Positions 10,640 through 21,922 are shown, numbered from the stretch's first letter. The stretch: DNA of 64,000 bases from Datnioides undecimradiatus (GCA_008933995.1 WARS01000012.1:9349001-9413000); one strand, 5' to 3'. Notes: generated by a model from the letters alone, not told the origin. Made by a program: numbers and translations.

Positions 10640-11660
10640 AAGGAATGATAGAAAGATAAGCATTAAGGCACTGTGGCCGACCACAAACCCAGAATTTAAA
10701 GAAAAATAGATCATCTCTACATGACGAGCTAAAAATCCAGTGGGCGCGTTTCAAGGCATTTTGCCCAACCAGAGACAGATTTCACTCAAAGATAGGATAA
10801 ACCGCAAATGCGACACACAGCGAAGATTTCAAAGAAATGATACATGCCAGACCTTCCAGAAAACAATTTCTGAAACAATATTGATATTAGACGGACACAC
10901 CAAAGGCACATTGCCCATCCAGAAACAGAAGATAGATTGCTGGGGAGAGACAGATTGAGGATAGGATGAGAAACCAGCAGCAGACACTTCACAAAAATGA
11001 TTGAGACACACATTTAGGCACTGTGGCCAACCAAAAACCCAGATCTGATAGAAAGAGATCATTGGGTAGAGAGGCAGAAGTAGCAATAGGTATAGCAAAG
11101 GCTTAAAGAAAGCAAATTCATCCAGACAAAATAATATTCACATTGTTTCAGATGGAAAGATTGAGGCACCGTGGCCAACCATAAACCGATGCCATAGAGA
11201 CAGATCACTGGGTAGAGAGATTGAATGATAGAATAAACCCAAGAAAAAAGTCATTTTCTGATTTCGGCACAACAGCATGAGACACACACCAAAGGTTCAA
11301 CGAAAGCAAATTACACCAGAGAGAAACAGATATGACAGAAAGAGCTCTTTCGATCGAGAGACAGAAGTAGAGAGAGTGTATGTGTGAAAAAGACTTAAAG
11401 AAAATAAATTACGCCAGAAAAACAACAATATTCAAATTATTGGTTTTAGACGAACAACCGATAAACGTTTAGGCACCGTGGCCAACCACGAACTGATACG
11501 ATATGAAGAGATCATTGGGTAGAAAGGTAAAATAGAGGTAGAGCAAAGGATTAAAGAAAACAAATTCGTCAAGGAAAAAAAATACAATATTCAAATTATT
11601 GGTTTTAAATGAAAGATCATGTAGGGACTGTGGCCAACCACAAACCGATGTGAGAGAGAA
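10640..11660. repeat. Degenerate tandem array, period about 150 bp
   Basis: The phrase GGCACTGTGGCC / GGCACCGTGGCC, with a following AACCA-type tail, recurs at about 10667, 11017, 11165, 11472 and (as GGGACTGTGGCC) 11624. Spacings are near 148-153 or twice that (307, 350), so roughly seven units with some eroded. Each unit also carries AGAGATCATTGGGTAGAGAG-like and TTAAAGAAA-rich parts. The plus strand is strongly A/G-rich. No protein family is recognised. Confidence 0.6.
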
Positions 11661-11800
11661 CGCTGGTAAACATTACTAAAATTATTTACAATCATTAAAT
11701 GATGATTACTTATTAATCATTTAATATTAATGATTGACTCTAGTTGTAATTTTTAAAACAATATTAATTGAGAGACATTTAGGGTCAGCAGCCCACCTCT

Positions 11801-12213
11801 TCAACTCTGGTTGAAGATCTGCTTAGAAGTTAGTTGATATTCAAACATAATTTTAAAAATTAGGACAAGGAGACATCCAAGTGGATGCACCAAGTCCGTT
11901 TCACCGAGACGCTTATGTGATATCACATACTGAACAAAAAATGTGTTCAGTTTACCGATAAATTTCAATTCCAAATTTGAAGGGATTTCCTCGAGTCCAT
12001 CCTGTGAAATTGGCCTCCGAGTCCAAGTGAAAATCAACGATGTATACAATGACTTTCCTCCTGGGTCTTGCGCTATCGATGTCCAGTGACGCCTTCTCAC
12101 CTCATCCATGAGTGGAGTATATAGAGTTTCCGAGAATGTAAGTTCATTCTGGGGTCCAAGTGGGTGGGTGTTCCAAATGAGGCTTTTACAGACATTTTGG
12201 CCAGTGGCTCTCC
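11801..12213 (-). other. Candidate terminal coding exon of an unassigned gene
   Basis: On the minus strand a good acceptor (GATTCTTTTCAG) ends at 12214. From 12213 one frame stays open for 137 codons to a stop at 11801-11803. The peptide includes CKSLIWNTHPLGPQNEL, MDEVRRRHWTSIAQDPGGKS and LETDLVHPLG-like text (exactly GETDLVHPLGCLL), then a hydrophobic stretch (CLLVLIFKIMF) near the end. I do not recognise a family. The open frame beginning exactly at an acceptor, plus the row of small exon-like units upstream, is the reason for listing it. It could equally be a decayed mobile element. Confidence 0.3.
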
Positions 12214-12370
12214 CTGAAAAGAATCAGTTGTTAACATGAACAATACAGGAGTTGCACCAATAGTAGTAAACATTATCCATGTAACTACCTTCTTAAATTT
12301 AGGCATATATATGAACTGCAACCAACAGCTACCATAACACAGGAAGAAAATTTAAAAAAAATGCACTTAC

Positions 12371-13455
12371 TTCTTGAAGATCTACAAAGGAAAAAAAGTT
12401 ATTGCAACAATATTGACATTACATTAAAATGATGAGACAGACATTAGGACAATGGGGTTTTTTAACATCTACCTGAAAAAAACAAACAAAAACAGAAGCT
12501 GCCGACAGAAATCAAAACAAAAAAAAACAAAAAAAACCCCTCACCATTTGTAAATGTACCTGAAAAAAAAAGACAGCTGCACAAATACAAATCAGAAATT
12601 GCATCAAAGAAATTGAAAATACTTTTTGTAGCACCTGAAAATAGCTGCACTAGGAATAATCAAATATTGTTAGCTTGACAGACATCAAGGTATGATACAA
12701 AACTAAGATTTAAAAAGAAGAAAGAAATGACATGGTATATACAGTAAAAATGGTAGACAAAAAAAAAAAATTCAAACAGACCAAAAGACATTTAAAACAT
12801 TTAAACAAACGTGTAGATGTACCATTTAAACAGTAGAAAAACAATTTAAAGAAAGAGAAAGATCAGACAACAGATAGACCGAGCAACAGACCGGGCGACC
12901 GACCACAAGACCGAGCAACAGACCGGGCGACCGACCACAAGACCGAGCAACAGACCAAGCGACCAACCACAAGAATGAGCAAGTTATTTTGGCAAAGCAA
13001 CCAACAACTAAGATTGAAAGGCTTTGACATGACTGAGTTTCATGTGCAAGAAAATACGTAAAAATGACTTTAAAAACTTTGCTGCCATTAGTGTACTTAC
13101 GTGAATTACCTTTAAATCCTTAAAAAATGTGCAGCTTCATTGGGCCTAGATGAACACAACAGCACAAAGATTTAGAGAAAACAAAAATTAACTTACTATT
13201 TGTACCTGGGAGAAAAAATACAACTTGTTAGGTAGAGAGACAGGTAGATATGAGGAAACATTCAACCACAGCAACCAACCAACCAAAAGCCCAACAAAGA
13301 TGTGAGAAACAAAATGTGATGTGACAACAAAAATGTCTGTAGATTACCTACAATTAAAAAAAACCCCAGCTGTTTCACCAATATGGTTAAAACTTATAAG
13401 AATGACAGTCTAATATAAAGTGGCACTACAAAACCACAAATCACAATGACTTACC
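12371..13455 (-). other. Row of candidate micro-exons upstream of the 12213 exon
   Basis: On the minus strand, several very short segments are each bracketed by a pyrimidine tract plus AG and by a good donor. They are 13197-13205 (9 nt, then GTAAGT), 13101-13109 (9 nt, then GTAAGT), 12623-12634 (12 nt, then GTATTT), 12545-12559 (15 nt, then GTGAGG) and 12371-12381 (11 nt, then GTAAGT). A donor-type GTAAGT also follows position 13455, downstream of a TATA-like TATTTAAG (13505-13511). Two sites (13347/13348 and 12472/12473) have AG directly abutting GTA, as at recursive splice points. Low-complexity T-rich sequence on this strand can imitate pyrimidine tracts, so the whole is tentative. Confidence 0.22.
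12877..12972. repeat. 32-bp minisatellite, 3 copies
   Basis: Three head-to-tail copies begin at 12877, 12909 and 12941. The unit is itself built of the words GACCGAGCAACA and GACCGGGCGACC. Copies 1 and 2 are nearly identical; the third carries several changes. It is much more GC-rich than its surroundings. Confidence 0.85.
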
Positions 13456-13739
13456 AAGACACACACAGCCTTGCCTCCAAGTGGAACAAAGGCAAAGGCA
13501 ATCACTTAAATAGACCCCTACTAAGGAGGAGTCAACTAAGGCTATACCATTCCTGGTGAATGATGCCTGTCCAGAAAATATTTAACTTGCAAAAGTTCTT
13601 CATTTTTACTAACCTTTCATTAGAAACACTTTTCATTCACATACCACATAGCATATATACTCCAAAAAAAAGATGACAGTCAACATAAATTCTTTAGTCA
13701 CATTATTTATCCCCCCCTCCTCAAATTTGATCTATCCCA

Positions 13740-13870
13740 GTTGATGTCACTCAGTGTATAAATACAGGAAGTTGTTGAGTAGCTCTTCCTTTTGCCCCTG
13801 GAACCCATGATGTGTGTATGGTAAGTAGCAAAGACAGAAATTTACTGCAGTGAACTTGAATAAACATTAA
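13740..13870 (+). promoter_or_regulatory. Possible isolated promoter-like unit
   Basis: On the plus strand a clean TATAAATA (13757-13764) is followed about 45 bp later by an ATG in a short open stretch, a consensus donor GTAAGT at 13821, and AATAAA at 13859-13864. No downstream exon is recognised. It may be chance or the edge of an old element; no class is claimed. Confidence 0.2.
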
Positions 13871-15051
13871 CTTAACAATATGCAGTGTCTGTGTCATTTT
13901 AAACTTCAAGTGACGATAGTGTGTGACCTATAATCAGGTATAATGCAATAGTCTCTTTAAGTCACTGATAAATGATTGAACTATGACTGAAACAATTAAT
14001 AAGCATGATTACATCTGTAAAAAAAAGTATTGTACAGTGTGTTATGTGAAGAAGACTGGGCCACAGGGTGTTTTGTCTCACTTTGTCACAGTTAGCTTGA
14101 GCAGAAGCCATTTCCAAGCAGTACCAACCATGCCTGTTTAGTGGCACACATAATAATATAAAGTAATGAACTAAACTAATAAACAAATGGCAAAACCAGG
14201 TAAACATTCAGTATTGTGTTGCAAAGATGTGTGTTCCCTGTGCCTTTTCAAAACCAGAAATTCAGCAATTTGCTAGCAGCTAAATTAGATAAACCTGTCC
14301 TCTGCTCAGTCATTGAATGTGTGTTTTTGGTTAGGTAAACATTGTTAAGAATAAGAATTGTTTGCCATGTAGAGTGTAAAGACTCCAATAAGTGGGTATT
14401 TCATTTTCCCTCCAAAAGTTACTTCCTGAAAAGCAGCCAATTGGTGAAATGCTTCACAAGTGGGCAGGGCTAAAAACCTCAACCAATGAAATTATAATAA
14501 ACTTTTTTGAAGAGTATTCCTCTGCTCCCATTGGTTTATGTTTCCAAAGGTATAGCTTCAGGCTTTTTGAACACAAGCTTTGTTGCTGTGTTTTACATTG
14601 TAAGTATTGTATTGGAAGGAACGGTCACAGCCAGATCGGGAACTATTATCACTTAGAGTGGAGGGGAGCTGTAGACTTAAAAACTAGGAAAACTTGTGCA
14701 AGTCACAGATTAATCATGGAAGCAGCCACCAAGCAACAGGAGCACCACCCAACTGCCACACAAGTCCCCATGTTAATTAATTGGAGACATTTCAGGTGAG
14801 AATCATAAATGTCCACTTTTATAAACTGCTCCTCTTATCACGTTTGCACTGCACACACACATTTCACAGAATGTGCCAGGCAGGGTTTTCTCTTTCTTAT
14901 ATCAGCTTGGAGCCTATCTGAGTTTACTGTCTTTGTGGTAGAGGCTTGGGAACGAGAGGTTGGACTACAACGTGGTCACTATGTGTCCCTCCGCGTCGGC
15001 GCCTCGAAGCGTGTCTCGAAAAATCCAGCATGAGCTCTTCTTCTACGGTAA
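13871..15051. other. Intergenic, no gene seen
   Basis: An open frame of 135 codons on the plus strand (14392-14799) lacks an ATG at its start, any domain and plausible codon bias, so it is not called a gene. Nothing else is recognised. Confidence 0.4.
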
Positions 15052-15174
15052 CTTCTTCTTCTTCTTCTTCTTCTTCTTCTCCTCCTTCTCCTTCTCCTTC
15101 TCCTTCTCCTTCTTCTCCTTCTCCTTCTCCTTCTCCTTCTTCTTCTCCTTCTTCTTCTTCTCCTTCTCCTTCTC
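15052..15174 (+). repeat. (CTT)n / (TTCTCC)n microsatellite
   Basis: About 123 bp of pure pyrimidine on the plus strand, first CTT triplets, then mostly TTCTCC hexamers interrupted by TTC. The mirror-like homopurine-homopyrimidine tract could form triplex (H-) DNA. Acidic/glutamate-rich or serine-proline open frames over it are low-complexity artefacts. Confidence 0.95.
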
Positions 15175-15964
15175 TGTAATGAGCAGGATTAATCTTGATT
15201 AAGGCGTTACTGCCACCCACTGGACTGCAGCGTGACGCATTAGGAAAACGAAACCCTTGCTGGCGGAGGAGATATTCATAGCTTTTACTACAACGGAAAA
15301 GAAGTAAAAGTTTTAATTTAAGTAAACGCCTGTAAGTATAATCAGGAAAATACACTTCAAGATGTCAGACATAAAAGCAGGCCACTCGCAGCAGAGAAGT
15401 TGGCCCTGCAATGATACAGTGTCACTATCATCACTGATGATGGCTAAGCAGCATTTTACCCTAATAGTTAAGGTGGAGCTGATTATATATTTCCACTGTG
15501 GATTAATCTCAGAAAACAATGACACTGTTTTGTCCCGCTAACAGTCCAAATCAAAATATGATGTTCCATCATTTGACCAAAAGGTGGTGCTGTTGCTGTA
15601 TTCATGACGCTGGTCTGTCTTATCTGCTGTCACTCTGCTGCCGTCCAGTAGGTTTAGACTGTGGTCTGAGTCTTTTACTTTTAACCTGTTTTGAATGATC
15701 AGTTAAACACGTGGACAGTTTTGTAGAAGGTGTTTCAGTCTGACGCTGGTTTCTAAAATTTACATGTCAAATTATTTCCAGTTACATTCCACACAGCAGA
15801 AGTCACCTTGGTGTGTCATCATCATGTAGTTTGACCTGTTAGAGATGGCCCACTGCAAACTGCAAATTTGACAAAAAGCCAACTTTAAGTCTCTGAAAGT
15901 TGGTTTACATTGTAAAATCATTAATGAATTATAATAAATAATTCAAATATACTTTTTTCCCCCT
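15175..15964. other. Intergenic, no gene seen
   Basis: Unremarkable AT-rich sequence between the microsatellite and the LINE. It includes an AGATAAG-type GATA site (reverse strand) near 15620. Confidence 0.4.
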
Positions 15965-17490
15965 CAAATGTGTTTATTGAACTTTTATATATATTAACAT
16001 AACAACAACAATAAAACAGCAACAACACTCAGTACAACATTGGTCTAGACAGTCGATACACATTTACATCACACATGCACCCGATCAGTGCAGTGACAGC
16101 ATGACACAGGTAAAGAGCTAAAGGCTAGCCAAGGACAACACCCGAGAGCACTGAAGCCACTGTAGGGTTGGAAAAGTGAAGATATGGAGTCCAAATGTTC
16201 ATAAATTGTCCCTCTGAAGAATGAATCAGACAGGTCAGGTACTCAAGGGGAAAACATTCCATAATCATCTTATGCCAGTTTGATTTAGTGGGGGGCTTAT
16301 CACTTATCCAAGACAAAAAGATGTTCTTCCTTGCTGCATATGTGAGGATATCATACAGTCTGGCAGAATTAGCATCCACAATAGTATCTTGACTGGGGTA
16401 ACCCAGGATTAGAGAAAGAGGGTCCATGTGCAACACAACACCAAATATATTTTCCAGATCTTGCAGAACATCCATCCAGTATGCTTGAATTTTAGGACAA
16501 GACCAAATACAGTGAGTATAGGTGCCCACTGAGATTTTACATTTTAAGTATGCAGGTGAGAGTTGAGAGTTCATATTATGTCTTTTGTTGGGGGAGATTT
16601 GTAAACGGTGCGCAATCTTAAATTGCAGCAATCTGGCACGGTTACACACAGATATTTTCTCAGTTTGAGTCCATATCTTAGTCCATTTATCCCCATCAAT
16701 ATCTATACCAAGTGCACCTTGCCATATCTGCATAACTTCCTGTACATTTATCACATCAGTCTGGCTTAAGACATTGTAAAAGCGAGCAATGGATTTCTTA
16801 GCTGGGCCAAGGAGAAGTAATCGTTCAACTGCAGATATAGTGGCATCACTATTGAGAGTAGTTCCTCTGTTTATGAAGTCTCGAATCTGCAGGTATTTGG
16901 AAAAAAATCATGCCTGGGGAGATTATACTTTTCTTGAAGTTGTGCAAATGATAGCATGGATGCACCCTGAAATAAATCACGCATCCTCTTTATCCCCTGA
17001 GATGTCCAAGTGCTATACCCACCATCCATCATGCCTGGCAAGAAGTTAGGATTGCCCTGAATTGGAGCCAATGGAGATGTTAGTCCAGACCTCCCTTCAA
17101 GCTTTCGTATAATAAACCATGCTTTTAAAGTATTACAGATTATAGGATTGTTTTTACAATGGTTCCTGGCTAACTTTAAGTCCTTGAAGGCCAAAAGGCC
17201 TAACAGGGAGCCTGAGTTCTGTGACTTCTCTAAACTCAGCAAATCAGAGGTAGGATCCTCCTTGACCCATTCAAGCTATAAATCTTAAGTGGGATGCCAG
17301 CTGATACCATCTGATGTTGGGAAGATCTAGACCACCCTTCGAACTAGGAAGTTGTAGTTTCGCTACTTTTAGCCTGGGCTTTCTCTTGTTCCAAATCAAG
17401 TCACTCAGCCAGCCATCAAGCAGCTTCAGTATCTTGCCTGACAAGAGTAGTGGGATCATCTGTAGGGGGTAAAATATACTTTTAAAAATG
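15965..17490 (-). repeat. L1-like LINE, 5'-truncated ORF2 C-terminus
   Basis: Minus-strand frames at 17459-17271, 17242-16871 and 16754-16125 read in order through the region after the reverse transcriptase. They show LDGWLSDLIWNKRKPRLKVA and LQLPSSKGGLDLPN (the typical post-RT block), then MLSFAQLQEKYNLPRHDFF, then a long stretch with HCIWSCPKIQAYWMDVLQ. The last is the C-W-x-C-P-type tail ORF2 proteins carry. Frame changes between the pieces and the missing N-terminal part show an inactive copy. The minus-strand 3' end lies near 15965, with A-rich sequence and the word ACACATTTGA also present at the end of the 3.8-4.6 kb fragment. The two may therefore belong to one family. It ends about 190 bp from the 3' end of the alpha-D globin. 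Confidence 0.75.
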
Positions 17491-17679
17491 GTCAGTCAAT
17501 TATTTGTAATTGCTGGGATAAAACATGTCCTATACAACACAACAGGGAATGCTGATGATTGCACATTTTTATTATTACAAAACATTTTATTATAACAACC
17601 ACACATACATAAATATTTTACATCATATAGCATCACAGAAGGTTCATATACTTCCTTAAAACAAACACGTGGCTGGGTC

Positions 17680-19964
17680 TCATCTGTATTTCTCGGCGAG
17701 CACGGCTGCAAAGGCTGACAGGTACTTGTCCATTGCTGCGTGTGCGACCGGCGTGAAGTCTTCGCCCATGTGACAGGCCAGGGTGACGAGCATACAGTGT
17801 GAGAAAAGCTGCAGGAAAATGGAAAGATGTGTTACTGACAGCATTTGATTTGCACAGTAATAAAAGAAAACGGGGTCCGTGCAGATGCCTGCGATCTGAT
17901 TGGTATGTCAGCTCCAAGGTTTTTACAGCCTCAGGGAGCGAATCATGAACACTGTTCTTATCTGCTGATCAGCAGGGAGACGGTCTCTGTCAGAACTCCC
18001 CCACTCAGGCCCTCTTCATATCAGAGAAACTGTCCAAAACACTCCAGCAGCATTAATACTGCAGACATTAGAGAAACTCCTGCAACCTTATGCTGTGTTT
18101 GTTACCTGCAAGACTGCAATGTGCTTCCTGTTTTCATATATTTACTGTATAATCTAATGATGCCTCGTGAGACACGTGTGAGCTGCAGCTTTGTCAGTGA
18201 GACAAATTTTGGTAGTGTGGATGTAAATTATATACTTATGGACAGCAAACGCATTTAGCTGCAAACATCCTGATCTAGCATATAGATTTAATGGACTCTG
18301 TATACATGTTTACAGGTGTATTTTGAAAAATGGATCAGAAAATATTTTTTTTTTATGGAAAACAACTATGTAAATGCTCTGCAGTACAACATAAACGTAT
18401 TCAGATCTATGATAGTGTGTCCATATATGGAAAATATATTTCTGTTGCATGTGTTAAGGTAGATGAAAGACCTGTTGCTACTGAGGCTGTAAACAGCTGC
18501 TGACATCAGTGGGGTTTGATCTGATATGGGCTCGAGATTTTCACACCACTGAAAACTCAGAGAATAAAACCCCCACCGCATTTTAGCATCAATTAGCATC
18601 AATTAGCATTGTCAGGGCACCTTGAAGTTGGTGGGGTCTATCCGGAGCTGGTAGGCGTGCATGGTCTGCAGGGGGGCCAGGTTGACGGCCAGCTGGCTGA
18701 TGTCTTGAGCTCCTTCTGCTATGGCCAGAACAATCTTCTTCCCGTGTGAGAGCAGGTGTGAGGAGCGTGGACTGATGTCAAGGTGGGAAAAGTATGTCTT
18801 GGTGCCCGGATAAGAAGCAAACATCCTGTGGAAGAATTCAGCAAAATTAAATTGATTTGAAAGAGTCAGAATTTCTGCTGTAACGATCAGCGACCGAGTA
18901 CATTTACTCAAGTACAAAATCAACTTTATACTTTATACACATCTCAGAGACAGATATTCCATTTTTATCTCCACTGCATTCGTTTGACTCTTTTAGTTCC
19001 TAGTTAGCTAGTTGCTACAATTTTTCATACCTTTCCAGGTCAGTCAAAACCACATTCCTCTGTAGCTGGTTGATTCAGTTTGAATGCTTCTTGTAAACTA
19101 GAGGTTAAAGTGATTTTTAGGGGTTATGGAAACTCCCCTACTTATTTAATATCAATAAACAATTTAAAACCGTCTTAGATCAGGTGGAAAATACAGTGTC
19201 ACACAGCTGAAAATGACATAAATGTGGTTGTTGCAGGACAAACACGAGGCTCTTATAAAACATGTCTAATTGTTGTAAAAGTATTAAAGTACAACCATAA
19301 AATAGTTACTTGTAGTGGAGTATTTTCCCTTTGAGGTATCAGTGCTTCTGATTACTACCACCACTGCTAATGAAGCACTTTTCCAATAAAAACTCTGAAG
19401 ATGAGACAGAGGCATTGATTTTGACAGCTCCTTTTACTGCTGCTCTTCGCTCCCATCATATCATCATCATCATCATCATCATCATCGTGAGTGTGAAATC
19501 TCTTGAACATTTTACTGATCTTGGGTCACTGTGGGTACCTTCAAAGCGTGAGCTGAACTTTGATGGGTTAGCTAATTCTGAATGATGTGTTCAGGTCAAC
19601 AGAGCAGCATTAGAGTTACTTTAATTCACTTGCTCCATGATGCCACTGTCTTATATATGATTTATACCTGGCGCGTGCTTTATTCTCTGTAACGTTTTAT
19701 GCTGATTATGTCAATCGTGAATCATATCTTCATATGTAAGGTTTAATTGTTTTGGAACTATGGTGGAGGGTTAAGATGCAGATCTCTGTGGATACCATAA
19801 TATTTATAAACACACACTTTCAGGACAGAGAGTCCAGAGAGTTTATATTGTTGACATGTTTGATGGACCTACCGAAGAAGCGCGTCAGATCCAATATCTT
19901 CTGCCACAGGAGTCAGCTTTGCCCATATTTCTGCAATGAGCGCTTTCTCCCTCTTTGAGAGCAT
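17680..19964 (-). CDS. hba (alpha-D type): Alpha-D-like haemoglobin alpha chain
   Basis: A second alpha-type haemoglobin subunit, of the alpha-D lineage. On the minus strand the exons are 19873-19964 (92 nt), 18621-18825 (205 nt) and 17680-17808 (129 nt), giving 141 residues. The first exon was too short to stand out by itself and is found from [17 protein letters not shown] followed by a GTAGGT donor. Its 31-residue first exon and the ending [12 protein letters not shown] match the bird alpha-D pattern (…[11 protein letters not shown]) better than the alpha-A gene at 1485-2870 (ending ALSERYR). Exon 2 reads [16 protein letters not shown] with the distal histidine in LLSHGKKIV; the proximal one is in [13 protein letters not shown]. 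The frame is open and all introns are GT-AG. Intron 1 (1,047 bp) has been invaded by a hAT-like repeat. AATAAA on the minus strand lies near 17590 and 17570. Orientation matches the other alpha gene. Confidence 0.93.
18890..19366. repeat. hAT-like MITE in alpha-D globin intron 1
   Basis: The left part reads GAGTACATTTACTCAAGTAC. The right part contains GTTACTTGTAGTGGAGTATT and ends CTACCACCACTG, the inverted terminal word (CAGTGGTGG) of the common fish element also seen at 8063-8492. It is diverged and non-coding. Confidence 0.55.
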
Positions 19965-21828
19965 TGCAGCCGCGGAGTGGGGTGACTTTCCAGCGCAGGT
20001 CACAGTTGATTCACAGCGATACGTGCGTCCAAGGTGTCAATCAACCACCTTAACACTGCGCACATCGACGCTGTTAACCAAAACGCAGGAGCCGGTGTTG
20101 GGTAGAGGAGACGAGGGATAATAATCGCGTTCCTGTGTGATGAAAACTAGGTGTAAATGGTGTAAGTGTCGGCCGTGTTGTTTCCCCCTTCTCTGTGTTA
20201 TCGGACTCCAGCCAGGGGAGGGTGGGGGCTCCACGCCACAGCGCTATCTGCTGCTCTACGTGCGTCACGCTGGATATTCCAACCCTATCATCAATGTGGC
20301 TGACCTCAAAGTGGCTGAAAGTGCAGCTGCTGCCGGCCACATCTTAATGCTAATGTTTTTTTAAGCGTTTCATTTGCTCAGAGGTTGCTTAAATGAGGTC
20401 AAATAAATAAATAAGTAAAGTCAAATTACATAGATTCATACTTTCTTTCTCTTATTCTAGGCCGTGACCAGGAAATCACAATAAAAAGTGAGTCAGAGGC
20501 TTTATTGCAGCAGATATTTTGCAGTGTGTTGTGAGAGTGGCTCTCTCTTCAGATAAAGTCTCTGAGCTGCTGCTATCTGCAGCTCCATAAGCTGCTGGTC
20601 AAGGGACAGCGGGCGTGAGGCCATCCTGCATCAGATACCACTGAGTGCTGAATCAACCAGAGGACTTTACCTCTGCTTACTTACTCAGCTAGAGTGTCAA
20701 CTGTGACTGTATTTTCAGTGTAAGACCAAGAAACAAGTGGTGACAACTTGTAATAACAAAAATAACAACTTAAACATGAAATATATATTCATTTAGGAAT
20801 ATATGCCTTCAAGTGTGGGGTGAGTGTTGCATTTAGTCACATGAACACATACTATATCTTGGTGTCTGATTCTGGCTTCCATGGGTCAATGCAGGTCTGT
20901 GGCTGCAAGGCCAGTTGCTCACTTGATGATCAAGGCCTAATTTTTAGACTCTTCAGGTTGAATCTGGAGCTGCAGACAGACAAGTGACATTTATATGAAC
21001 TGCCCTTTTGTCACTTAAACTAATCAGACATGTCAGTATAAACGATGCAAAAGTTAAAACACACTAAAAGCTATTTTTACAGTAATAACAGATGTCAGGT
21101 GTTTTTCAGTGGTCTGACGACTTCTCCGCACTTAGACAAGAGAGTCAAAGCTTGTCACTGGGAGAGTGGGAGTTTACTCTAATCATTATGCTGACCTCAT
21201 GCAACCCCCAACCACTCTTAGTCATAGTGATTACATCAGCCACAAGAAAATAATTCATCACTTTTTTGAATTATTGTCACTTTTAAAACCTGATCATTGA
21301 GGGAACATCCTCAACACATGCAGCGTTTCAGCTTTAACATATCTTTCATTAGCTTTTATTCATTTAGTTAATTTGGGTGCCAGCTGTTACCCAGTGGAGT
21401 GATGAAGCATGACTCTGCATAATGAGGGGGGATCCCCTGTCCTGCAGCGTCATGCTTTTTTTTCAGTGTGGTCGAGCTTTTATGCAGCTGAACATTTTAA
21501 CCACAGACCACAGAGATCAAAATATAAATACCAGATTTACAGAAGAAACAAGTTCACTTCCACCGATTAGCTTGAAAGAGACTTTTAATGTTGAATATTT
21601 CGCTAAAAATAAGAAATAAATGAAAAAAAAATATTGTGAGAGTGATGTAACTGAGAATTGACCTGACTGACCTTATCTGGTACAACCATATGATGCCTTC
21701 ATGCTCATATCAGAGACACTGACTGGTCTCTTTAAACTCTCACAATATCTTTTTAAGATTTATTACAGACCGACTTGATAGAGTTCATACATTTTATTTT
21801 ACCTCACAAACTGAGGGTAAAACTTCAG
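19965..21828. other. Upstream region of alpha-D globin and spacer
   Basis: Just upstream of the alpha-D ATG, GTGGGGTG (about 19978) reads CACCCCAC on the gene's strand, a KLF-type box; no TATA box is clear. Apart from the GATA/NF-E2 cluster listed separately I see no gene or repeat here. Confidence 0.4.
20489..20580. promoter_or_regulatory. Candidate erythroid element: NF-E2/AP-1 site plus two GATA sites
   Basis: TGAGTCA at 20489-20495 is followed within 90 bp by AGATAA (20551-20556) and TATCTG (20574-20579). Bases of E-box type lie nearby. NF-E2 plus GATA is the signature of globin locus control elements. It lies about 0.5 kb upstream of the alpha-D start (minus-strand gene). Composition only; no functional evidence. 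Confidence 0.35.
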
Positions 21829-21922
21829 TGCTCCAGGTGAGGCTCGAACTCACAACCTCGGCATCACTCTGCAGGTTACTGTCTTATAAGTACCGCGCGC
21901 TGACCGATTGCGCCACTGGAGC
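21829..21922 (-). tRNA. tRNA-Ile(UAU) with 20-nt intron
   Basis: On the minus strand the 94-nt gene has the GCTCCAG/CTGGAGC acceptor stem, TGGCGCAATCGG A box, CTTATAA anticodon loop (TAT) and GTTCGAGCC B box. All are intact and identical to the 2392 and 47295 copies in the mature part. Its intron differs from the majority form by one base. It is the first of two copies about 415 bp apart on the same strand. Confidence 0.93.

Noticed and set aside
13740-13870. TATA box, donor and AATAAA considered as an LTR
   Set aside because: No second copy, no terminal TG/CA pair or flanking duplication that I can see; kept only as a low-confidence promoter-like unit.
14392-14799. 135-codon plus-strand frame
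   Set aside because: Does not begin with ATG, no recognisable domain, no splice partners; probably chance.
14924-15355. 143-codon minus-strand frame rich in glutamate and glycine
   Set aside because: It is a translation of the (TTCTCC)n microsatellite; no start context, no domain.
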